Source: Castor canadensis
Taxonomy: Eukaryota; Chordata; Mammalia; Rodentia; Castoridae
Length of the DNA stretch: 64,000 nt
Direction: 5' to 3'
Assembly: GCF_047511655.1 (NCBI RefSeq)
Contig: NC_133398.1
Span: 52,271,638 to 52,335,637 of the forward strand
A program made the translations under genes and the position numbers. Position 1 is the first letter of the stretch, and every line of letters starts with the position of its first letter. The notes beneath the pieces are model-generated. The model had not been told where the DNA came from. It saw only the letters and a list, made by a program, of their open reading frames with translations, and searched no databases. Positions 47,641 to 59,889 of the stretch are shown one piece after another.

Positions 47641-48539
47641 AAAAGAACTATATATATGCTATATTAGCAAGATACAATCTCAAGGAAAGAACAAGTCTCT
47701 AATGGACTACTTAACTACAGATTGTAAGATAATAAATTTATGTTGTTATAATTTATAATAATTTCTTAGAGTTGCAATAGAAAACTACTAGATCAAAGAT
47801 GAAGGATGAGACTGAAAAACAAGAAGCTTGATCAAAAGTGTCAATGAAAGATCTCCAAATACCCTTCCCCATTCTGAGGAGCCAGGAGGTTTCCCATCTG
47901 CTGGAAGATGGGGGTTGACTCTGAAAGGTTCTCCCAGAGTTGTTTAGGGGCATGAAGCAAGGCTGAGGCCAAGGGTAAACTCCTCTAAAATCTACAAACA
48001 AATAATGAAACTTGCTCAAGCATTACTTTTCTTGCTCAACTCCCAATGTTAGAAGCCAGACACAGATACTACAGCGAGGACCCCCTGAGGAGCTTGATCA
48101 GCCTAAGAGAAACGATATACAGAAACTGACACTTGTGCTTCCAGCAGAGAGATGGTTGAGTTCTCAAGGTCCCATCCATGCAAGCTTTCTACTAGCATTC
48201 TTGGTTATGAACAGAGATAAAAGATTACCAGGCCTTTTAGAAAGGCTTGCAATACAGAACCAAAAATGAAAAGTGAAATGGAGCTAGTAGGAATCAGAAA
48301 CTTCAGGAAGCAGAAGAAAATGGTCAATAAGCTGTAGTAACTATTCCCATTCACTCAAAGGTATTTCTTGAACACCTAATGTGCCTGGTATTCAGTGTTT
48401 TGGTGTGGCACATAGAGCAGTGAACAAAGCAGATACAGCTCACGGCCTCACAAAGTTTCATTGTCTCATTCTCTCTTATCACATAAGAGGATCGACAAGC
48501 CCTGAGGAAAAATGAAGCTGTAAATAACAGAAATATGCA
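47641..48539. other. Intergenic DNA with an old repeat patch
   Basis: No gene. 48355-48460 carries wording of an ancient mammal-wide repeat ('gaacacctaatgtgcctgg', 'gagcagtgaacaaagcag'). Confidence 0.45.
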
Positions 48540-49300
48540 AAGAACAACATAGAGCATCTTAAAAATTAAGCTAATTCTCTTGATTTGATCACTATACATT
48601 GTATATATGTATCAAACTATCATACTATACCTTATAAATATATATAATTTAGAAATTTTTAAATAAAAAGAGCAGAAAAAGAAATCAAGCTAACCAAGCT
48701 TTTTATCCCTGGAAGGGTTAAATGATAAAGTTGAGAAAATCTCTCAAGAGATGGTAAATGGAGAAGAAAAGTTAGAGGATCAGGCAAGGAGAGTTAATTA
48801 AAAAATAATAGAGATTTCAGAAAGGCAAAAGAAAATGGAGAGAAGAAAATTATTTTTAAATATACACCAAAACCCCCCAAATTTCCCAGATACACATGAG
48901 TTCTAAGGCAGAAAATAATGAATGCAGATTCACTCTAAGACATAGTATCTTAAAGTTTTAGAATACCAGGAATAAAAAGAAGATTTAAAAATCTTCTCTA
49001 AAGAAAAAAACAGATCCCACCAAAAAACACCAGGAATGTAAAAGATATCAGGTTTCTCTATAGCAACAAGACGAAAAAGAAATACTCCAAAATTTGCAAG
49101 GGAAGATGATTTTAACCCAGAAATTTACACACAGCCATACTTTGAATGAAGGATAGAACTAGGATAAAGATATTAAAGACTTTCAAGGATTCAAAAATTC
49201 TCTTCCTACCCCCTTGTGAGGAGGATGGGGGTGTGCACTCCAATAAACAAAGGAATACAGTAAATAAGAAAGAAGATTCAGGAAGCAGGAGTTGCGAGGG
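48540..49300 (+). repeat. L1 3' UTR fragment followed by HAL1/L1M ORF1-like remnant
   Basis: 48550-48680 reads as an L1 3' UTR end ('cttgatttgatcactatacattg', 'tgtatcaaactatcatac'). From about 48690 to 49300 the sequence has HAL1/L1M ORF1 wording ('gaataccaggaataaaaagaag', 'acacagccatactttgaatgaagg'). No usable frame. Confidence 0.7.
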
Positions 49301-50715
49301 AAATGAATTGCTGCTTTTCAATATCAGTCTTGTTGTCATATTTGGAACATTTGAGGGGCTCATTATTTGGCTGCTGTCTTACCATCTTGGTTTCCAACAA
49401 ATTGAGAAATAAGGAGAAAGAGTGGCAGGTGGAAGAAGAGAAAGTGTCATTATTACCAACGAAGTAAATTGGGGAAATGGTGAGCATAAACAAGCATACA
49501 GCCTCTTTAACTGAACCCCAGTGTTGGGTCAGAGGCCAGCTTACATGACCCCTCACACCACTGCCCATGAGTACACTTCTTAGGACGCTGGGAGGAAAAT
49601 GCTCCAAGGATGCACCTAACACTCCCAAGCTGAGAAAATGACTGGAGACACTCCATTTCAACTTTATGACTTGAACAAAGCAAATATTTTATTTTAGCAA
49701 TCAAAAACCAAAGACATAGCAGCACACTCTTGCAGGCTACTCCTACATTTGAGGCTTACGCACACAGATCTTCATTCCCGGTACTGTAAAGTTTATTTTA
49801 TGTAGAAATTCTGAACCAGATTTGGATAATGAAAGAAGGTAGCAAAAGCACATAAAAAGAAATGCTCATTGCTTGCTTTCCAAGTGGACTGTGCTGTCTC
49901 AGCACCTCTTATCCTCCCCAGCCTATTATTTACCAGTATTATTTATCCTTATTTCCGTGATGTGGCTCTGAGAGACAAAGGGGCTCCCTGGAGGTAATTC
50001 AGGTAGTCCCTGCTGGAACTAGGAAGACAGCCAAGATTTTAGACTCTAAGTCCCCTGATGGAATCAATAGTGCAGGCACCGTCCTCAGAGGCCTCACCTT
50101 AGCACTGTGGGATCTTGGTGCTCAGAGCCATGAACCTGACCTGGGATTGCAAAGATAAGCTCAATTTTTCCTTCCTGAGCATTTAAGCCCAGAAAAATTC
50201 CCATTTCCCATGTAAAGACAGTAGACATTCATCACTTCTCATCTCCCAAATAGATAAGAAGAAAGCACTCATTTGGGGTGTGGCTTTAAGTGCTCATGCA
50301 AAAACTGCTGTCAAAAGCAAAGAAGCCTATACTTGCGTCTCTCCACCCTACCTATATTTTTTTCTGCTTTTATGGTTCTCATTGAACTGGAAGGGAAAAG
50401 TGTCTGGCCAAAAAAAAAAAAAAAAAAAAAAGAAAGAGAAAAAATGAGCCAAATGCAAAGGAAAACAAAGTCAGCCCAGGTTTGGAGACTTTAAGAGGAC
50501 ATTTTCATAAACCACCAGGACTTTATTTTGGTATTTACACCTGTGATTTTTAAGTAACAAAAATATTTCCTTTTCTTCTTAGGAAGCCGACAGTCATCCT
50601 GGATTGTGGACCAGCTACTGGTAGAAGAAATCCATTGGAACCACCCAAACGTCTCAACATCAAAAATACACCTTACTCTCAATTAGGTAGGGAATTAAAA
50701 ACCTCAGTCATATTC
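49301..50715. other. Intergenic DNA, no gene recognised
   Basis: Unassigned. An A run of about 21 bases lies near 50411-50431. Confidence 0.45.
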
Positions 50716-50870
50716 AATGAAGAATCAGTCTTTGGAGTCAAAATTGGGTCAAATGAGAGCTTTTTGGGCAAGCTACATAATCCCACAGAGCCTGGATTTC
50801 TTTATCTCTCACATGGGAATAGTAATAATAATTGTGAAATACTCATGAGATTTAAAAGAGATCAGTGAAA
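50716..50870 (+). repeat. MIR remnant
   Basis: 'ttgggcaagctacataatccc', 'gatttctttatctctcacatgggaatagtaataata' follow MIR core order. Confidence 0.7.
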
Positions 50871-51839
50871 ACTCTTCTTTTCCTAGTGAAAAAGTTACAG
50901 TAAGTGCATAAAATGTGAATCCCCTTTTCCATTCCTGTTGCCTATTGTGGCAGTCACTAGTGCTGGGCACCAAATTCTCTCTATTCTTCTCCCAAGCACA
51001 TAGTGCAATTGTTTCCTTGCTCCCTTGAGCATAGATAGGGCATGTTCAGCTAATGAGAACTAGGCAGCACTGGCACCCTTTGTTTGCAAGCAAAACCAGG
51101 TACAAGATTTGGCATGCACCAAAAGTTGCCATCTTTTCTGTGCCAACAACTGTCAATATGTTTCCAATAGTGACCAGTTTGAGGTCCAGAGGGAGGATGA
51201 CACAGCAACATTTATAGAGGACAGGTAGTGTGAATAAGAAACAAAAACCTTTGTTCTTTTAAGCCACTGTGATTTTTGAGTGTTTTGTTACCACAGGGTA
51301 CCTGCATGCTCCTGATTGACTTTAATAACACTTGCCATCATCTGTCCTCTTACTAATTTAGTTTGCACATATGCATTGAACAAATGCCCACCATTATGCT
51401 CTCTGCTGAAAATGCATGGGCTGATTCTTGATCTCAAGGAGCTCATCAGGGGAAAAGAGTCAGGGTTGTGATCAGGACTCTGAAAATTATCCCTAGTCAA
51501 ATCTTATGTTTAGTCACTGTTTTGGGCACCCAGAATCCTTTGCATGTGGCTTGATTGCCTGCAGATTTTGATAACACGGAAGCTAGAGATTGTGTGAGGG
51601 CAGACAGAAAGGTAGTGTGTGTGGACAGAATGAAGAAAGAGTAGTTAAGATTGACAATGTAAAATCTGAACACTTTATCTTTTCTGGAGGTTGCCCACAA
51701 CCTCCTGGCTTTTACCTTTCCTTTGTGATAATTTACTAGGTTTTTTTTTTTTTTTGTCTGTCAAGTCAAACACAATTTTAAAAATGCTAATCATTTCTGT
51801 TACTCCAAAGCCACTTACTTTTTTAAAGAGACTCTTAAG
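50871..51839. other. Intergenic DNA, no gene recognised
   Basis: Unassigned, with old repeat echoes (51360-51470). A T run lies at about 51741-51756. Confidence 0.4.
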
Positions 51840-52147
51840 TTTCCAGGCACCTGTGGCTCAAGCCTGTAATCCTAGCTACTTGAGAAGCTAACATGAGAGG
51901 ATAGCTCAGGCAAAAACTTCTTGAGAGCTCATTGCAACCAATCATTGGGCATGGTGCTCAAGCATGTCATCCCACCAATGGGGTGAGAATGTAAATAGGA
52001 GGATGATAGTGCAGGCCAGCCTGGGCGAAAAGCGAGACCATATTTCCAAAATAACAAGAGCTAAAAGGGCTGGAGGTGTGGTTAAAGTGGGAGAGTACTT
52101 GCTTTGCAAGAGTAAAGCCATGAGTTCTGCCAAAATAAAAAAAGAAT
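51840..52147 (+). repeat. Three-part SINE: two 7SL-like units plus an ID-like unit
   Basis: First 7SL-like unit at about 51843-51912 ('cacctgtggctcaagcctgtaatcc'), a second at about 51945-52052 ('gggcatggtgctcaagc', 'gccagcctgggcgaaaagcgagacc'), then an ID-like tRNA body at 52068-52130 and an A-rich tail. No obvious target duplication. It could be one composite element or a SINE inserted next to another. Confidence 0.8.
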
Positions 52148-52497
52148 AGACATCCTAAAGCTGTGAAATATAAAACCATTTCTAATGGCAGAATTATAGG
52201 TACAGTGTCAACTGGCACCATTTTAGATGGGGATAAAGGTATCTTTACAACCATATTTGAAATCATTCCATCCTAGGTTCCTATGTGAAAATTATATGTG
52301 TGCTTAATAAAATTATTAACTAGCACCCCTTTGGCAGTTTTAAATTAAAATCCTTTATTAGCTTAAGTGTGACCCATGATTTTTGAAACTCTTGTTTTTT
52401 GAAAGGCTCCTTTCCAGAATTATAGAAAGAACCCACTATTCTTTTTTTTTTTAAAGTTGTACCAAAATAATGGGTTTCATCATGATATTTTCTTATT

Positions 52498-52583
52498 GTT
52501 GTTTTTTATGGTACTTGGGTTTGAACTCAGGGCCCAAGCTTGCTAGGCAGGTGCTCTACCAATTGAGCCACACCCACAACCCA
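52498..52583 (-). repeat. ID-like SINE, reverse orientation
   Basis: 'ggtttgaactcagggccc', 'gctaggcaggtgctctacc', 'attgagccacaccc' is the reverse of the tRNA-derived SINE. It sits inside an older L1-3'-like stretch (about 52455-52620). Confidence 0.85.
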
Positions 52584-54220
52584 CATCATGACATTTTCAT
52601 ACATGGATATAATGTAATTTGATCATCCCACTATTCTTAACTGGTAACTACCAATATTATTACCAATAACTCCTACAAACTTCATGTTCAAAAAAACATT
52701 CTGTTAATACAAGGTAAGCATGATGCTAACTAATGCTTATATTTATCTAGATGTCTAAAAAAGTTATCTTTTTAATAATAATAATTTATACAAGTAGATT
52801 CACTGATTATCTAAGTCTCTGGATAAAGGGGTTGGTTAATACCGCTTTTTGATAACTCATCAAATTCACTTGGTAGTAGTGAATTTTCTCACAAAACTTG
52901 CTTTTCTTCAGGCAATAAGCTTTGTGGATCTGGAAGAGCTATTGAGTTCTGCTTTCAGGGAATGTGACTTGGACAAGCAGCAGGTCATGTGTTTCTCCAT
53001 TTCTACATGGATGATACCTCCAACCTTCTCAGTTGTCCTGGCCATTGATTGTCAAGTTCTTGATCAACTGCCAAATCTTTGTTTCCAGTTTGGATCTTAT
53101 TGAGACGCTTGGGAACTGTGTTTCAAATACAGCTAATTGCTCACTCAACATTAATTTCTCCTTTTATATTACTAGGAGAACCCCAATTTTATAAAAGCTC
53201 ACTACGAGCCAGTTAAGATACTCTTTATACTCCCTTGCAGCTAACTATGACCATGTGACCAAGTTGTGGTCAGTGAAATGTAGGTGTTTCAACAGTGTCT
53301 CTTTATAAATAAATAAACAAATAAGAAAGTAAACCTTAGCAAAGAGATCTTTCTGCTTTTCATCCTTCATTCTTTCTTTTCGTCCTGCCTGGAACACAGG
53401 TGTGATACCTAAAAGAGGCAATCATTGTGTAACCCTAAAGATAAAAACCAGACATTAAGAAGACACATTCAAGGATCTGAGCCCCCCTTAGTGACTATTG
53501 TCAAATGCTAGACAGTCTGGTTTTAAGCTTTTTTTTGCATAAGAAAAATAAACTCTTGTTTAGTTAAATCACTGAGGCTGAGTTTCTATCATAAGCAGCC
53601 AAGGGCAAACCCCAGCCCATACAACCTGCAGACTTGTGAAGTCTTTAGCTGGCCTCATTCCAATTCCCACCAAATGGAGATTCAAGGTCATATCTGGGTT
53701 ATAGGGGAATTGAGCTGAATAAAATTTATAAAGATCCTTGTAGGAGGCAGTTTGATATGGTTATAGGAACAATTTTGTAAAAGTTCTGTTCTTTTCAACA
53801 GAACTTTGTACAAGATAGGACTCCTTCCCCTTTGTAGTCAGCTGGCGTCTATTGTCTGGGGGAGGTGGGGAGGTTAAGGAGTGCTCAATCAAGAGAAGAA
53901 AATGGCAGGGTAAAAGCAAAGGCTAAGTGATTACCCTCAGGTCCAGTTTGTATAGAATAAATGCATGATTATTTTCTTTTTTTCTAAAAGTTTTCAAAAC
54001 AATGAGTTAGTTACCTTTTGACCACCAGCAGCTATTAATCTGCTGGGTTGTTTTTGGAAGCATTGTGAACTCATAATATGTGATGTGCTTGAAACGATTG
54101 CAACGATCCCTTTTTGATGTTCAAATTGGCTCGTTATGGTCAATCATAGTCTATTTGGATCATTTCCTGAATCTTTTAGATACAACCCTAATAGTGGTTG
54201 ATGCTCTCCTTGCTTTTATG
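52584..54220. other. Intergenic DNA, no gene recognised
   Basis: Unassigned. The frame at 52849-53103 has no recognisable domain. Old repeat wording appears at about 53200-53480. Confidence 0.4.
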
Positions 54221-54224
54221 AATA

Positions 54225-54410
54225 AAATGATGTGATGGCCGAGATTTGCTTCAAGATAATGGCCCCAGACAAGGGGTAGGTATAAACTATGATTGGCCAT
54301 GAGTGGATAATTTTCAAGATGGTGATGGCTCCATTGAGGCTAACATTACATTATTATCTTACATTTGTGTATGTTTGAAATTTTCCAAAATAAAAAGCAA
54401 AGATAAAAAA
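54225..54410 (+). repeat. Old L1M 3' end
   Basis: 'gatttgcttcaagataatgg', 'gattggccatgagtggataatt', ending 'tgtgtatgtttgaaattttcc' and 'aataaaaag'. Confidence 0.75.
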
Positions 54411-55189
54411 TGAAGTCTATGATTCTCAAAATAGAACTTTTAAATTCTTAACAAGACAATAGTCTAGAATGTCTGGCTTTGTTGGGGAAAGGGGTTAGTT
54501 TTCAATTCCCAAGGTTTTCCTTGACTTAGCAGGAAGAAACCTTCTTCCATGGGTGGAGAACAGAAGGGTGGAGGTCAGGGTGAGCGCAGAACACACAGAA
54601 AAGTGTCAGAAGCTTCATGTGATTGGGGCCTCTTCACTGGACTGGGTAAAAGAAGTTTCTATCAGCAACCAGTTTGTACCATCTTCTCCCACCCTTTGAC
54701 CCAGATTCTTGTCCCTACTCCCCATAAGCCGAACTCAATTTCTCATGGTCAAGGGGATCTTGTTTTCCAAACCAGGCAGGGAAGAGCAGTGGGTTGAAAC
54801 TCCCAAAGCAAAATCTGAATCCTATTGGAGACTCAAAATGACAAAATGTTCTGGATCGCAGTGTCATCACGCATGTAACAAAAGGTCAGCCTACCAAACT
54901 GAAGACCTTTTAGTGTTCCAACCATGTAAGCCCCGAGACTCCAGAAATTCTGGTCTGGCATAGCCCGCCCTAAGGGCCCGTGTCTTTTCAGTGACGGTCT
55001 TTCCCATCATGACACATTACATAGTCTCTTAGGCGAAGACGTGACTGCTATCACTTTCTACAGATAATTGGAGAGGAGGTGCCCAGCATAGATGACCCCA
55101 AAGTTGACAGCACTTTCAGGCTTTCAGAATCAGGCGCGTCATGACCTGTAAGGTTTCTCCTCTCTGCCCTTGCTAACCTGCAAATTCTG

Positions 55190-56260
55190 ACCACCCCCCC
55201 CAGTCCCCACTGCGGAGAAATCTCCTAAGAAACCGCTGGGGCGTCACCGCTGCGCCCCAGAGGCGGGGAGCAGAGAGGACTCCGGAGGGCGCCGAGCGCG
55301 CTGTGGTCCCGCTCCCCGCGCGCAGCGGAGAGGGAGGGGCTGCCTGGCCCGCAACACCAGACGCGGAACCCGGCTCGCCGCGGCTCAGTCTCCTCTCCAG
55401 CCCAGCGCCGGCTGGGAAGAGCGGTGGCCAGCGCGAGCCGGAGCCCGGGCCTCGGAGCCGGGAGGCGGAGGCCAGCAGAGGCAGCGGACCACAGCGGCGG
55501 GCCGCGCTTCGGCTCCCGGCTCGTCCGAGTCCCTCTAACGAATCCGGGTAAGAACAAGAGGCTGTGCCCTGCCAGCCGCCAGCTGCGGTGGTGGTGGCGG
55601 TCCCCGATCCCGATGGCGCGGTGCATCCCGCTGCTGCGCCGCAGGCTCACAGGTGGCTCAGCGGTGGATGTGGGCGCCCCAGGCCCGGCTAGGACTAGGA
55701 GTTAGCCAACTCTCTCCGCTCCGGGTCGCGGATTCCAAGCCAGAGTCTGCCTTTCCCACCCTTGCTTCCCACTCCCGCAGGGCCTGACTTAGGAGGGGAT
55801 TGGCAGAGGGACGCTCCCCTTCCCCAGCCACCAACAAACGATCGGATCGCGGGAGATGCAGACCCAGCACCACCAAAATGTATCTCAGCACCCAGTTTGC
55901 AGGTGGCGCGTCTGCCCTTCCGTTTCATTTTCCTATTAATCCCCCAGGGAAAGTTTGGGACCATGCAAGGCAAAGTTGGGGCGCAGCTGGGGTCTCACTT
56001 CCCCCGTGGAAGGCAGATCCCAAGGAGCCAGCAATGGGTTTGCAGGGCGAGCAGCTCGCCCTGGATCTGATCGCGCGCCCGGGGTGTTGAGGCTGTCCCT
56101 GCCGGTAACCCGGGCCGGGCATTATGACAATCCCCAGAGCGCTGAGAGTCGCTTACTCTTTGGTGCTAAGCGTCGACATCCGCAGCCAGCCAGGAATCTG
56201 ACGGGTTTGGGTTATCTGAGGAGTAGCAGGAACTCAGACTGGGTCGACTGGCAGTACTGT
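55190..56260 (+). promoter_or_regulatory. SLC24A2: SLC24A2 CpG-island promoter
   Basis: After about 55 kb of AT-rich, CpG-poor DNA, the sequence becomes GC-rich and CpG-dense, most strongly at 55230-55660, just upstream of the SLC24A2 coding exon. No TATA box is evident at a sensible distance, as is usual for CpG-island promoters. Frames open on both strands here (for example 55225-55650) are a by-product of GC content. The exact start site cannot be fixed from sequence alone. Confidence 0.88.
55430..55547 (+). other. SLC24A2: SLC24A2 noncoding first exon (3' end)
   Basis: The CpG island contains a strong 5' splice site, CCGG then GTAAGAAC, with the GT at 55548-55549. The next convincing acceptor is at 57479-57480, directly ahead of the coding exon. 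So the transcribed leader most likely ends at 55547. The 5' boundary is a placeholder; the true start could lie anywhere in about 55230-55500. An intron of 1,933 bp would separate this exon from the next. Confidence 0.72.
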
Positions 56261-57480
56261 GCTGCTCGGAAAACCTGAGCACCAGCTAATCCCAGTATTT
56301 AAGTAGCGTGTATTTAATTAGCTAATTTTACACATGAGATGATCTCAGCGTATACCTCTAAAATGAAATCACTGATACAGAAAAATCTAATGTTTTTAAA
56401 GGATAATTTAAAAAGAGGAACCCTCACTATATCATCTGTCCTGGATATTTTACCCATCTGTTCGGTGGAATAGAGACTGAAACTCTGTTTTAGATGTCTA
56501 TTCTGTTAAAGGGTCGATATTGGGGGCTGTTTGGGGCAGATTTTGTGAACAGAAGTATTGTCGCAATTTGCGTTGTTTATGAAATACACATTTGGTCTCT
56601 CAAAATAGCCTACTTGTTATTTCACTGCATTGGGATTTGTTTGATTAAGCTATTTAAAATATGACTAAAGGTTTTTGTTGTTGTTGTTTTAAGAAAAAAA
56701 GGGTTGGCTGAAAGCAGGATCTAGATGACTTAAGGAAACAGTTTGTCCATGTCACCAGAAAATTTTTTTGTAAACTTAAATTTTTAAAGGGCTGCTTTTT
56801 TGCATCTGATATGGGAAACACTTTTTGTGTAAAATAAGGTCATGAGATTATTATGTGTGCAGGCAAACAGTGCTACTCATCCCTTGCCAAACCATAGATG
56901 AAATGAGAAAGTGTACCTGCAATAGGGAATTACATAATTGGACTGCAAGACAACACAGTGGTAATTGTCAGTTGTCAAGAACCTAAACAGTTCTGAAAGA
57001 AAGGGGATCTTTTTAGCACTGGAGGATATTACCTGACTTAAAGTGGATAAACTGATTTCATCCACAAATATTTTTATAATCACATACATCCCTATCGCCT
57101 ACGTCTAATATCAGATTTACCAAGATGTTTATTTGGCTTTATCCATGTGTGATTGTAAGTGCCTACCATGTGCCACTTCCTCTATTGAATGTGATCTATG
57201 TTTTAACATATCTTGGGGCTGGGGATAGAGCCAAGTGATTGATGCTTGCCTAGCCTGTGGGAGAACCTGTGCTTAATCCCCAGCCCAACACACACACAGA
57301 AGCAATCCTATAATTGTCACCATTTTTTAAATGGGAAGACTGAGGTCTAGCAGTCTAAAAGACTTGCTCATGGTCACATACTGCAGTTCAGTATTTAATC
57401 ATATCTGCAAAGTTCCTTTTATTTAAAAAAGATGATTTCATGATTTACTTAACCTTGTTTTTATTTTTATTTAAGCACAG
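55548..57480 (+). other. SLC24A2 intron 1 with nested old and young SINEs
   Basis: Bounded by GTAAGA at 55548 and by a T-rich tract ending TTTAAGCACAG at 57480. Toward its 3' end, a MIR remnant at about 57145-57390 ('gcctaccatgtgccact', 'gaagactgaggtctagc', 'gctcatggtcacatac') is split by an ID-like SINE at about 57215-57290. Confidence 0.7.
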
Positions 57481-57621
57481 ATAATGAAAACTACCTGTGA
57501 AGCCTAAGAATTCCTGATTGTGGGAGTGCCCCTCAAGTACTGTTAACTGTGAAGTAAAGTATGACAGAAACACCTGGCTGAATCTGAGTGTGAAGACATC
57601 TCATCCACCGGAAGACCCAGG
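57481..57621 (+). promoter_or_regulatory. SLC24A2: SLC24A2 5' UTR with two short upstream ORFs
   Basis: Between the acceptor and the main ATG are two upstream ATGs, each with a quick stop: 57484-57507 (7 codons plus stop) and 57561-57581 (6 codons plus stop). Neither overlaps the main frame. Such short upstream frames often lower translation of the main protein, but that is inference here. Confidence 0.75.
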
Positions 57622-58551
57622 ATGGATTTGCACCAGAGCACCACCATTAGCCTCTTAGAGAAATGGTGTTCCGATGGGTCACCGTCCCACTGCAGGAGAT
57701 ACTACAACGTCAGGAAAAAACTAAAGTTAATTCGCATCTTAGGCCTTGTCATGGGCCTGGTAGCCATAAGCACTGTCCCATTTTCAATCAGTGCCTTTTC
57801 TGAGACAGACACACAGAGCCCAGGAGAGGCCAGTGTTGGAAGTAGCCCTAGGCTAGCACCAGGTCACCATCAAAGAACTCTCTTAGATTGGAATGATGAG
57901 ATTCAGGATTACACTACTCAGCCATCTCAGTCTCAGGAAGACAAAACTGAGAATAGTACAGATCATGCACAGGGAGACTACCCAAGAGACATCTTTTCCC
58001 TTGAAGATCGAAGAAAAGGCGCCATTATCCTCCATGTCATAGGAATGATCTACATGTTCATAGCCTTAGCCATTGTCTGTGATGAGTTCTTTGTTCCCTC
58101 TTTGACCGTCATCACCGAAAAACTGGGCATCTCTGATGATGTGGCTGGAGCCACCTTTATGGCTGCAGGGGGGTCGGCCCCAGAACTTTTTACTTCCCTC
58201 ATAGGCGTGTTCATTGCTCACAGCAATGTTGGCATAGGCACCATTGTAGGTTCAGCGGTGTTCAATATCCTCTTTGTGATTGGCATGTGTGCTCTGTTTT
58301 CTAGAGAAATCTTAAACCTGACATGGTGGCCACTCTTTCGGGATGTGTCCTTCTACATCGTCGACTTGATCATGCTGATTATCTTTTTCCTGGATAATGT
58401 CATTATGTGGTGGGAAAGCTTACTTCTCTTATCAGCTTATTTTGGCTATGTGATTTTCATGAAATTCAACGTCCAAGTAGAAAAATGGGTGAAGCAAATG
58501 ATAAATCGAAATAAAGTCGTCAAGGTGACAGCACCAGAGGCCCAAGCAAAG
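57622..58551 (+). CDS. SLC24A2: SLC24A2 (NCKX2) first coding exon
   Basis: This exon encodes the N-terminal 310 residues of the K+-dependent Na+/Ca2+ exchanger NCKX2, a plasma-membrane protein of neurons and cone photoreceptors that exports Ca2+ with K+ in exchange for Na+. ATG 57622 has a strong context (A at -3, G at +4). Visible in order: a hydrophobic segment at about 36-58 (cleavable or uncleaved signal-type helix), a variable extracellular loop with an N-glycosylation site at N111, then membrane helices from about 133 and the alpha-1 repeat with GGSAPELF at 183-190, including the transport glutamate E188, and further helices to about 280. The exon ends after K310 in phase 0 at AAAG then GTTGGT. 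Residues about 60-120 look faster-evolving than the near-invariant alpha-1 region. The rest of the protein lies beyond the window. If the intron were retained, the frame would run 13 codons more to a stop at 58591-58593. Confidence 0.97.
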
Positions 58552-59076
58552 GTTGGTAGTGGAGTTATTTATTCTGAACTGTTATATTTTTGAGATCTGC
58601 AACTTTTTTTTTTAAATGTGATGGTGTTCTGGACTGTAGTGGGTTGCAGATTATATTCTGCAATTTTGTGATAGCCAGATTAACATGTCAATAGAAAAAA
58701 ATAATTGAGGAGTATTCTTCTATATAGCTATCGAGTTCCCAAGCTATTTTTTTCAAAGTAAAAACATTTGTAAATAGAGGTTACATAAGCATCCAAGAGT
58801 AGACTCAGCAAGTATTTGTCTTTTAGTTTCAGGAAAATAGCCTTCATGATTTTGTAAGCAACTAATTTTCATGGGAAAGTGTGTATGTTTCTAGCAAATG
58901 CCAAGCCAAGGTTTTTGCTTTTTAAATGGGTAAGAGACAATTATAAAGAAGTATCTTTGTCAAGATGTTCAAGAGGAAAGTTTGTTTCAGCAGTGTTGCA
59001 CTTTCCGGTTATTAGCAGTCTGGGGTCCAGCAACTTGGTCATTACAATGACTGTGGCTATTTTTCTTTTCTTTTTA

Positions 59077-59148
59077 GATTTTATTTTATTTTGTGGTGCC
59101 AGGGATTGAACCCAAGGCCTTGAACATTTCTAGGCAAATGCGTGGCTT
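59077..59148 (-). repeat. ID-like SINE, reverse orientation
   Basis: 'tggtgccagggattgaaccc', 'aaggccttgaacatttctagg', 'caaatgcgtgg' reads in reverse as the tRNA-derived SINE. Confidence 0.75.
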
Positions 59149-59889
59149 ACCTACAATGACTATTTTTCTTGATCCACAGATGATATTTCAAATCACTTAT
59201 CCAGGAACTGATAAGCATGTGCTGTGAGGAGAGCCACTGGCTGGCCCTTCCACCTACCTGTGTATGACAGTGGCCTCTTTTGCACACTACAACAAACATG
59301 GCCCAATGTATTTTATAGTAGAAGTTGAGGGTGTTTTAATGACAGTAGTGGACATCTTACTGCTTTGTTGCAAAGCAGATTGGTAAAGAGCTTAGTAGAA
59401 ATTGACCAAAAAATGTAAACTTTTAAAAAATGGATAAGTAACATCAATACAATTTTATGTAGTGTCAGAATGCAGTTCTGATTTATATCCTAACAGTGGA
59501 AAGTCATCCTTAAATGTGATTTTTAAACAGAAAACCTTAGTGCATACACAGATTTATCATGCTAGTATCTGGGAAATTTTTCATGTGTATAAAGAACAAT
59601 TGTTTGAATGGGCTAAGAAATTCTGTCCATAAAGAAAAGAAAAAAATGGTATTAATTTAGCTAAATTTACATAATTCCTTTATAGTCAAGTTTCATGAGC
59701 ATTATTTTTATAGCAGCCATGAAATGGAAGCAAAGTGCTAAAAAACACTAGTAAGATAGATAGATAGCATACAGCAGTAATATTTCTTATTGCATGCAAA
59801 GGAGACATGTTTTATACTATATTTTGTATTATACATCTCTTTCAGTATATGGATATTTGTAAGAAACTATAGTTTAAAAAATCATTTAG

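Noticed and set aside
49278..49661. 127-codon minus-strand frame
   Set aside because: It begins within the L1M/HAL1 remnant on the opposite strand and shows no recognisable protein features.
55225..55650. 141-codon minus-strand frame and several overlapping frames in the CpG island
   Set aside because: GC-rich sequence has few stop codons by chance. The frames have biased Arg/Pro/Gly composition, overlap on both strands, and no family resemblance.
58552..58593. Short SLC24A2 isoform ending at 58593
   Set aside because: The extra 13 codons lie after a normal GT donor and read intron sequence; intron retention is possible but nothing in the sequence argues for it.
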